Assembly: GCA_036924085.1 (NCBI GenBank)
Contig: JAVGWX010000019.1
Span: forward strand, 12,886,196-12,950,195
DNA length: 64,000 bases
Direction of reading: 5' to 3'
Origin: Ariolimax columbianus
Taxonomy: Eukaryota > Mollusca > Gastropoda > Stylommatophora > Arionidae
Each line of letters opens with the position of its first letter. Within the stretch, counting starts at the first letter, position 1. The notes beneath the pieces were generated by a model, which saw only the letters and a list, made by a program, of their open reading frames with translations, was not told the origin of the DNA and did not search any database. Positions 56,616-64,000 of this stretch are shown here, one piece after another. The position numbers and the translations under genes were made by a program.

Positions 56616-57019
56616 TCTCACAATAAGTTTCAACAAAACAAATGTTATGGAATAGAAAGTAGATGCCACTCCATCTCTTAGCATCGATAATTTGAACTGG
56701 TAGCTGCGCACTAATTCACATACCTGGTATGCCTCATTCAAAGACAAGCTTTATCTAGACCCAGAAATAGACAAACGCATTGGCAAAGCTGCTGCTACAT
56801 TTGCTCGCTTCACAACGCTTTAAAAAAAATAAATAAACTGGAAACTGACAGTTACAACGAAAGCCAGTGTACAATGCATGTGTTGTCAGCACGTTCCTAT
56901 AGTGCAGCGAGACATAGACAGCATATGCCAAATGAGGGCACATGCCCAACACCTTCCATCTACGGCGCTTGGCGATCCATTCTTGGAATACCGTGGATAG
57001 ACAGAGCGGCAAATGCAGA

Positions 57020-57152
57020 GGTGCACTCTTGTACCGGTCTTCCAAACATGTGCACTCTCGCACTGGTCTCCCAAACATGTGCACTCTCGCACCGGTCTCC
57101 CAAACATGTGCACTCTCGCACCAGTCTCCAAAACATGTGCACTCTCATTAGA
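57020..57152 (+). repeat. 29-bp tandem repeat, about 4 copies, derived from LINE tail
   Basis: The unit includes 'gtgcactctcgcaccggtct' and 'cccaaacat'. One unit corresponds to the LINE tail segment encoding SRTGLPNMCTL; 29 bp rotates the frame. Confidence 0.93.
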
Positions 57153-57529
57153 CAGTGAAAAATACGATCCATTGGTCAGGTTCCTTGCATGGAAGATGGT
57201 CGCCTTCCCAAATATATCCTCTTTGGGAAGTTAGCGGACGCCAACAGAACAGTCAACTGACCACAGGTGAGGTTCAAAGATGAATGGAAGCACAATATCA
57301 AGGCCATGGACATAAGTTTGGCCTCCTGTGAGGACGAAGCTGCAGACCGATCCAAGTGAAGATGTACCCTAAAAGGTCACCTTACGCTTGGTGAAGTGAA
57401 GGTCTTGCAACACAGATAAGTGAAAAGACAATGCCACAAGGAGAAAGACAATAAAAGATAAGAATACTTTTTTGTTAACCATTCCAAATGAGATCATCCT
57501 ATAGTCAGCCCTGACTGAAAGTGAGTACT

Positions 57530-58110
57530 ACTATTATCAACTAACATTTCATGTCATAAAAGAAGTTAGATGGTTTTTGTTAACTGTTTCTGTCATTAAT
57601 GAATACAGGAGATTTTTATCAACTAACTTTTCCAGTTATAGAAGAATAGAACAGCTTTCTTTTAACTAACTTCCTGTAATGTAAGTAAATATATACTGTA
57701 CACTTTCTTTCATCTAGCTTTTCTGTCACATAAAAATAAAATAAGTCTATATCAATTAACTTTCCCGTCACAAAATGAATTTAAACGCTTTTTTCAAATA
57801 ACATTTTCTGTTTTGTACTAAATAATACATAATCTATATCTTTACTAACTTTTCACATACGACTATGTAAGCTTTCTTTCAATAATATTTTTCTGCAATG
57901 TAGGGCAACATAATATTCCTACTATTTTCTCTTAAAATAGAAAATATTATGTTTCTAACAACGAATTTCTCCAATCATAAGAAAATATATGATCTTTCTA
58001 TCAACCAATAGTTCAATCATATAAGTTTGTATGTCCCATACCAGGTCACATTTACTGTCACGCAAGAATACATACATTCTTTATAAAATACCTTTCGCGT
58101 CTCAGATCAA
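57530..58110. repeat. Very old degenerate tandem repeat, about 55-60 bp period
   Basis: Recurring 'aactaacttttc', 'tgtcataaaagaa' and 'ctttctttcaa' blocks at roughly 55-60 bp spacing with heavy divergence. A dot plot is needed to fix the period. Confidence 0.6.
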
Positions 58111-58349
58111 CTTTTTACAGCTGTTAAGTGTGCTGTTAGATTAGGTACAAAAAAGCACCTTCATCAACATGACTAATAATTCTTGCGCCTTCCTCATTTG
58201 AATTTGGTGTTGCTGGTTTCTCTGTGTGTTCGTCCCCCAGTCTTTATATCTCATCTTTGGATTCTGGCAATATCTGTGGAGTTACAAACAGAAATAAGTT
58301 TCGGTTAGAAAATTGTAAATACTTCAATTTAATTTTAGTGCGCACATAA

Positions 58350-58420
58350 CTGAACGTCTTTATACTGGTTTAGAATACTCTACACAGTCTGTATTCAACC
58401 AGTTTCTTGGAAGGTGATTT
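58350..58420 (-). mobile_element. CR1-like 3' end fragment
   Basis: 'aacgtctttatactggttta' and 'gtctgtattcaaccagtt' match the extreme 3' UTR of the CR1 copy at 30175-30235, same orientation as it. Confidence 0.7.
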
Positions 58421-58565
58421 TTACTGATGTGCGAGTTCATCTTAATAGACACAAACACTTGGGCTAAGTAGACCAGCAGCCAGTTAGGCGCCATCTATAT
58501 CTGCTGTTAACAAACCACATAGGGAAAGGCACAAATAACTTGGGTAGATTTTCAATTTGATTTTC
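58420..58565 (+). mobile_element. Second CR1-like 3' UTR fragment, opposite strand
   Basis: 'tgatgtgcgagttcatctta' and 'ggcgccatctat' match the reverse complement of the UTR copies at 10550-10640 and 41210-41290. It abuts the preceding fragment head to head. Confidence 0.65.
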
Positions 58566-58769
58566 AATACTGTGCTTCAATAGTTTCTGAAGCTGTTGGT
58601 ATTTGTCATTCAGCTTGTAAATGTTTTGTTCAGTCGATATCATATATTATTATGATTCAGTTGATACACAGGCAGTCGTGGACTTTAAAAAAGAAAATTG
58701 ACATTTAAGAGAGTCACTCTGAAAGTTGATGAAACACTGTCGAGTACCCCTGAAGTTCACTATTTAAAA

Positions 58770-58990
58770 GTAAAACATTTGCTGGACTTTATTCCCATTA
58801 TTGGAGCAGTCGAGGGTTTATTTAGGCTGAGGACTAAAGGCCGCTTCGCAGCGGCGTGTGCTGTTTATGTTTGTTTATTTCACTCCTAACAGAAAGAAAA
58901 ACAGCACATGGGTTACCGTAGATTCGATTCGCTTTCGTCGTTGTCGGCAGGCATGCATCAAACCATTCGACCACGCTCTCCATATCACTA
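58770..58990 (-). mobile_element. tRNA-derived SINE, family 2, copy 2
   Basis: The reverse complement aligns with 11605-11825: the A-box region 'gtggtcgaatggtttgatgc', the body 'gtgaaataaacaaacata', and the end 'caataatgggaataaagtcc'. Confidence 0.75.
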
Positions 58991-58999
58991 ACATGATGA

Positions 59000-59315
59000 A
59001 TTGTTTAAACTCTCAAGAATATATGAAATTTATGTTATTCACCAACCTAGCTTTCTGAATCCTTTCAGATATTACTTGTAGAGTTCTGAATTTAAGCTTA
59101 ACGTTTTGAACCCTTTAAGATATGAACTGGTGTACGACAGGGACGTTTCTTATCACAATTACTCTTCCTTGTCACTGTTGACTCAATTTTGAAGACGAAA
59201 ACATCAAATAATAACAATGGGATAAAATATACTTTAACGAAACAACTTAATAATCTGGAACCTGCGCTCGGCCTGACTTTTCTGTATAATAACAGAATTC
59301 TTCTTCTTCTTCTTC
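59000..59315. other. No gene recognised
   Basis: AT-rich flank, with a TTC run at 59299-59313 next to the LINE 3' end. Confidence 0.45.
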
Positions 59316-59319
59316 ATCG

Positions 59320-60235
59320 TACGCAGTCAGACAGTAACCATTATTTTTTCGAAAAAAGCGGCGGTCATCCTGAGGCTGTCGACACTGCCATAGAGCTTGT
59401 CTTGTTGTTCCATTGGTGATGGCCACATCTGCTCTCTCTGATCATCGTATGTCGGGCAGTTCTGCAGCAGATGTTCAGCGGTCATTTTCTCGGTACCACA
59501 CGGGCATTCGTCGGTACCACCTATCTTCAATTTGTTGAATAGGTGGTACCTCAGTCTATTGTGCTCAGTGCGAAGTTTGAAGACAACGACCTGCTCTCTG
59601 CTGTTCAACTGGTAATAAGCATCGTTTTTGGTGTAGCCGGTATGTTCAGTTTCCCATTTGGTCATGTATCTGGCTTTAATAAGCCGTTTCGACTCTTCGT
59701 ACGTCATACTAGTATCTGTTTGTGGTAGTCTTGCACCTTCTTTTGCCAGTCTGTCTGCCTCCTCGTTGCCTTGCATGTTGCAGTGTGATGGGACCCACTG
59801 TACCACTACTCTTTTTGGTGCGGACTGCTGGCATAGTTGACAGAGTGCTGCTCTTAAGTCATTAAGCTCAGTGTTTTTCTGGCTTTTTAGCGCTTAGACT
59901 ATGGCAGGAGCATCTGTAAGCAGGACTATATGGTTTTCATTTTCTTAATGTGTCACCATTTCTTCCACTGCCGCCCTCAGTGCCTCTGCTCTGAAATTGC
60001 TTGTGTACTTACCAGTAGCGAATGAAAGTGTTATTTTTCTGCCATTTGGTAGGTTCAGGAATGCTCCTGCCCCTCCGTTCTGTGTAGTGTTTGTTACAGA
60101 ACCGTCGGTGTATACATGGGTCCATGCTTGGGTAGTTTTTCGATATAAAGCTTAGGGTAGTATCTCTCCTTTCTTTTTCAGTCTGGCAGTTTTTGTTTCC
60201 AATACCTGGTATATTTTCTACCACCTCTGGAAATA
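59320..60235 (-). mobile_element. LINE RNase H domain and C-terminal zinc-finger tail
   Basis: The frame 59806-59327 encodes the RNase H end VQWVPSHCNMQGNEEADRLA (a catalytic His/Asp region of LINE RNase H), then YEESKRLIKARYMTKWETE, and the tail GGTDECPCGTEKMTAEHLL and LLQNCPTYDDQREQMWP. Upstream (60235-59810) the RNase H start is broken by frameshifts. Its tail is close to the isolated tail at 32470-32695, so both come from one LINE family. The 480-bp open frame makes this one of the younger copies. Confidence 0.88.
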
Positions 60236-60239
60236 TATC

Positions 60240-60785
60240 CTGCCTCCAGGTAGGTTTTCATACAGTAGTGATGGGCTTTGGTGTTGTTAGTGCGTTTATG
60301 GGATCTTCGTGCATCTTTGCTTTGGCTATTTCTGCAAAGTTTCTCCGCTTTAGTTTCCCATTTCCCAAATTGTTGGTGTTGTCAATAACAGAATTCAATT
60401 GGTCAATAACAAAGATACACTTGGTGTGACGATACAACAATTTGGGACTGAAAATAAATATAGGAAAAATAAAACAATGACGATAAATGCAACTAACAGC
60501 AATCAGACTGCGATGGGAGAGACACTCATACAAGATTTCACTAATTCATTTATCTTTGTAGCATTGTAGACAATACAAGTTTAGACTAAAACAAAATTGT
60601 AGTAAAATAAGTTCTATCACAGCAGGAGCAAAGGAAAACCATGCAACCGTGCAGGTATAATGTCGGACCGTGCGCTGATCAAGAGATTTAACAATTATTG
60701 TGAGGAAACTTTCAATATCCATCATCATGACACCGCTGCTACAGCGGCAAACATCTCCGAAATGTCACCCACAGCACTCCAGCTG
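60240..60785. other. No gene recognised
   Basis: Short frames on both strands without motifs. Confidence 0.4.
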
Positions 60786-60789
60786 CTAC

Positions 60790-61150
60790 ATTTGGAAGAA
60801 TAACTATTAAATCAGATGACTGGTTTGAAGGGGAAGGAAAGGCAATGACGTCCGTCATTGAGGCCAATTGTGCCGCGTTGATTAGACACACGCAGCTTCT
60901 AAATACAGGTATTCTGAACAACTTCAAGTCCGCCAGAAGCCAGGTGCAACAAACAGCTCGTCGTTTTGTAAATGATTATTGGCTATACCTTAGTGAAAAC
61001 ATCCAACCTCCAGCACAAACAGGCAACATCAGACAAATGAACGATAAAATAAAGAAAGCTATTGGCCCTGCGAGTAGGAAAAAAGTACCGCTCAAATCCA
61101 TCACTGACAAGATGCAAACACCGTTTCTACATTTGGACTATCATCCATAA
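60790..61150 (+). mobile_element. LINE fragment, linker between endonuclease and reverse transcriptase
   Basis: The 101-codon frame ending at 61150 contains ARSQVQQTARRFVNDYWLYL, then NIRQMNDKIKKAIGPASRKK and PLKSITDKMQT, a segment found between endonuclease and reverse transcriptase in LINEs. Nothing of either domain is next to it, so this is a doubly truncated piece. Confidence 0.7.
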
Positions 61151-61159
61151 AACATTAAA

Positions 61160-61318
61160 ATGAAAGTTTTTGATTGTACTTTCAATGTAAGTATTTAATT
61201 GTATCTCTAATGTTAAGTGTTTGATTGTATCTTCAATGTATGTGTTTGATTGTATCTACAATGCAGTTTATTTTTGATTGTACCTTGAATGTGTTTGATT
61301 GTATCTTCAAGACACAAT
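61160..61318. repeat. About 25-bp degenerate tandem repeat, 5-6 copies
   Basis: Built on 'gtttgattgtatcttcaatg'. Confidence 0.85.
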
Positions 61319-61534
61319 TAGACAGTATTAATTGATTTTGCGTCTGTATACTTTGAAAATGTTTGCGTAATTGTATCTGTGTAACATAAATTGTTGTTGT
61401 GTATGTAAATAAGATTGTTTATGTTTATTAGTGTGTCTAGTGTGTCTAATTCTACATAAAGCACAATTGTACAAACATGTAAACACGCATACACACATAT
61501 ATACACATACACGCACATCCACTCTCTCCCCTCA

Positions 61535-61539
61535 CTCAT

Positions 61540-61565
<26 letters not shown>
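61535..61565. repeat. (CA)n microsatellite
   Basis: About 25 bp of 'cacacacaca'. Confidence 0.9.
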
Positions 61566-61570
<5 letters not shown>

Positions 61571-61649
61571 AAATTGAACAAGCGTAGTTTGTAATAACAA
61601 GTGAGATAAAATAACTGCAGACTAAATTAGAGGGAACGCAGTCAGTGTA

Positions 61650-62355
61650 CATCGTATTAAATACACTTACATATAGAGCGCCTGTATTTAACACATACTA
61701 GTATCATACATACGTGTTTTAAACACACTTTTATCAACCAGACTTTAATTACACATACTAATATTAAACACACCTGTATTAAACAGGCTAGCATATAGCA
61801 TAAGTTTGCTTGAAACATGACTGCTAAACATATATGTATTGAAAACACAATTAAACTAAACAAAAATGTTCTAAATATACTTATATTAAATACATTTGTA
61901 CTTGACACACTTATATACAAGTAACTTCTATTTAACATACTTGTATTTAACACACTTGTACACAAACAGACTTGTATTTAGCAAACTTGCATCTAGCAAA
62001 TGTATATTTAACAAACTTGCCATTTACAGACTTGCATTTAACAAATTTTCATATAGAAAACTTAAATTTAACAAACTTGTAGTTAACAGACTTGTTTTTA
62101 ACAAACTTGTATTTAATACACATGCATTTAGTAATCTTGTATTTATCACACCTGTACAAACTTGTACGTAACACATTTTGTCAAATACGTTTACATTACA
62201 AATTGTTTGGTTTTTACATTCAACACATATTAAATTAACATACTTCTGTTAAGCATAATTATATTAAACATACTTGCACATTATATACTTGTACAAAACA
62301 TACATACATACAAATAACGATTGAAATTAACACACTTGTATTTTAAAATAGCAAT
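61650..62355. repeat. About 15-bp degenerate minisatellite, some 45 copies
   Basis: Built on 'ttaacaaacttgtat' with variants such as 'ttaacacacttgtat' and 'attaaacacacttgta'. More homogeneous in 61950-62130, decaying outward. Confidence 0.88.
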
Positions 62356-63035
62356 TTAACAATTAATAATTTAACTACGATATGTTGAAGGCCCAACTCG
62401 TGTGAATAGAAAGTAATTGTAGACGTGTCTGTCCTGACACATGATGACGATTTACAGAAACACATAACCAACGCTCATCACGATCGAAGGCACTATACAA
62501 TCAACATGACAATCAGCTATCAGCTTAAACAATGACTGTCAGCTACACAATCCACGTATCTCACACATTGTGGATTTCTGCTGCTACTTGAACCCCAGCG
62601 TGAAGTATAGAAGGGAGAGAACTATTCATCACGTCAACTATTAGATTACCCATGTGTAACGATGCCATGTAAATCCAGAACAAAGGCATGTTTCAACATT
62701 AGTTGGGCTTCCTGAAAGAGTAGGCCATGGTACTATTAGATAGACGCGATACAATACCGACACACAATAACGATAAATAAATGTAGATTGGATGTTGTGC
62801 GACAGTGTAAATGAAGACGAATGGACATTTGATAAATTGTGATAAATTGATTTTTTGCGCCGTTCTTCTAGGCAGATTATGTATACAGACACAATTATAT
62901 ACGTATATATTTGTAAATGTAAACATATAATGTCGAGAGAGATGAGACGTTATTAAGTGTAAATCCCATCTTTAAAAATTTAAGGTAAATCGTACCTGTC
63001 TTTACCTTCCCTTATTTACTTTGTCCATATTTAGT
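62356..63035. other. No gene recognised
   Basis: AT-rich; minus frames near 62641-62926 lack motifs. Confidence 0.45.
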
Positions 63036-63044
63036 TTGAAAAGA

Positions 63045-63855
63045 TTTGAATCTGAAATTCACGTGGTCCAAGAAGGTTTTTAGAAACGACAGAGGGACCA
63101 GGGACCACACATTCATTATGAGGAATATCTACGAAAAATGTAGAGCGTTTAATGTAGACCTGTACACATGTTTCATTGATTACTCCAAGGCCTTCGATAC
63201 GGTAAAACATCAAAATCTGTGGAACATCATGAAAAAAATGGGGTATCCTGTGCACATTATTCATCTCATTGAAACAGTATACCGAGATCAACAAGCCGCT
63301 GTCAGACTATCTGGGCAAACATCAGATTGGTTCGTAGTACTAAAGGGAGTAAGACAGGGATGTATCCTCTCACCTTATCTATATAACATCTATGCGGAAT
63401 GTATAATGAGAAATGTACGAGAAGATGAGAACATGAGTTACGATACGCAGATGACACAGTTATACAATCAAGAAGTGCAGAAGGGCTAGAGCATCTAATT
63501 TCAGCTGTAAATGGACACAGTAAAAATCCAAACCTGTTTATAAACATAAACGAAACAAAGATAATTACCAACGACAAAACTGTCAACATAAATTTACAGT
63601 AGATGGTGAGGAAATAGACCAGGTCACGCATTTTAAATATTTGGGCTCCAGAATTGACAAAAATGGCGACTGCTCGAAGAAAATCAGAAGAAGACTAGCC
63701 ATGGCAATGCACAGACTGAACAGCCTGAAGAAAATTATGGCAGAGCACCAACAAAATAATAAAATTAAAAGTCTTTAGAATTTGTGTTTTTCCTATGGCA
63801 GCTTATGGCTGCGAATTATGGACGATTACCAAAACTTCTAGACAAATGATCGAAT
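63045..63855 (+). mobile_element. RTE-like LINE reverse-transcriptase fragment
   Basis: An open frame to 63489 encodes FRNDRGTRDHTFIMRNIYEK, block A LYTCFIDYSKAFDTVKHQNL, a helix IIHLIETVYRDQQAAVRL and block B GVRQGCILSPYLYNIYAE. Block C is destroyed by a frameshift ('tacgatacgcagatgacaca' reads YADDT in the shifted frame). The tail has FKYLGSRIDKNGDCSKKI in a shifted frame. 5' truncated; frameshifts after 63440. Confidence 0.87.
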
Positions 63856-63859
63856 CCTT

Positions 63860-64000
63860 CGAGTAAACGAGGAGAAAACCACATGTACAATATTCTCGCT
63901 TTCAATCAAACCACAAAATACCAAATTAAGTTTAAATGGCCAATTCCTGCAGCCAAACGACAACCCAAACTATCTGGGAGTCACATTTGATCGGCGTATG
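63860..64000 (+). mobile_element. Start of another LINE fragment (runs off the window)
   Basis: Forward frame VNEEKTTCTIFSLS and LGVTFDRRM is a reverse-transcriptase thumb-region segment of a different LINE type from the one before it. The junction at about 63862 is therefore a breakpoint between two elements. Truncated by the window end. Confidence 0.65.

Larger units (their letters stand above)
56265..57440 (+). mobile_element. LINE reverse transcriptase to C-terminal tail, holding two tandem arrays
   Basis: Begins within the reverse transcriptase: RRLFNLARLKANMKF, ITIRDLLFADECH (block C, FADD mutated to FADE). A 48-bp array follows, then FGLTISFNKTNVME, DPEIDKRIGKAAATFARFTT, RLAIHSWNTVDRQ in a shifted frame, a 29-bp array, and the tail MEDGRLPKYILFGKLAD and DISLASCEDEAADRSK. 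The order is that of a standard LINE ORF2 C-terminal half. Several frameshifts and stops. Confidence 0.85.

Overview
The window is animal nuclear DNA, and the transposon repertoire suggests a mollusc, most likely a gastropod (inference from general knowledge, no search run). Coding exons are small and far apart and obey GT/AG splice rules. The remainder is non-LTR retrotransposons of several clades, tRNA-derived SINEs, a mariner relic, microsatellites and an extraordinary density of minisatellites. Tandem and low-complexity DNA covers roughly a quarter of the 64 kb by my own tally.

Three probable host genes were found, all on the minus strand. (1) At 1722-13161 a four-exon Cys-loop (pentameric) ligand-gated ion channel subunit can be assembled with perfectly compatible splice phases into about 459 residues. 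Its 2.7-4 kb introns are filled with LINE, SINE and mariner remains and minisatellites. (2) At 35178-35646 lie the last two exons of a gene encoding a single membrane span and a cytoplasmic tail, with a polyadenylation signal just after the stop; the upstream exons are not identified. (3) At 42975-48635 a single uninterrupted 1886-codon frame encodes a long hydrophilic, probably disordered protein of unknown function.

Layout: 1-13.2 kb channel gene and its invaded introns; 13.2-25 kb mostly minisatellites and CT-rich DNA with LINE tails; 25.6-29.6 kb a LINE reverse-transcriptase copy split by a 2.2 kb 28-bp array; 30.2-32.7 kb a CR1-like LINE and another LINE tail; 32.8-42.5 kb a chain of minisatellites with the small membrane-protein gene inside; 43-48.6 kb the large ORF; 50.7-64 kb SINEs and at least six LINE fragments.

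The main pattern that ordinary annotation would miss is that several minisatellites are expansions of short pieces of LINE coding sequence. Five arrays (28, 33, 48, 29 and 72 bp) have units translating to a recognisable segment of the reverse transcriptase or its C-terminal tail, and for the first four the rest of the LINE continues on both sides. A sixth (53 bp) sits in a LINE 5' leader. A second unusual pattern is a 38-bp minisatellite family in two large arrays of opposite orientation 31 kb apart, one carrying a 759-bp higher-order duplication. The predicted long proteins inside the arrays are artefacts of periodic sequence.
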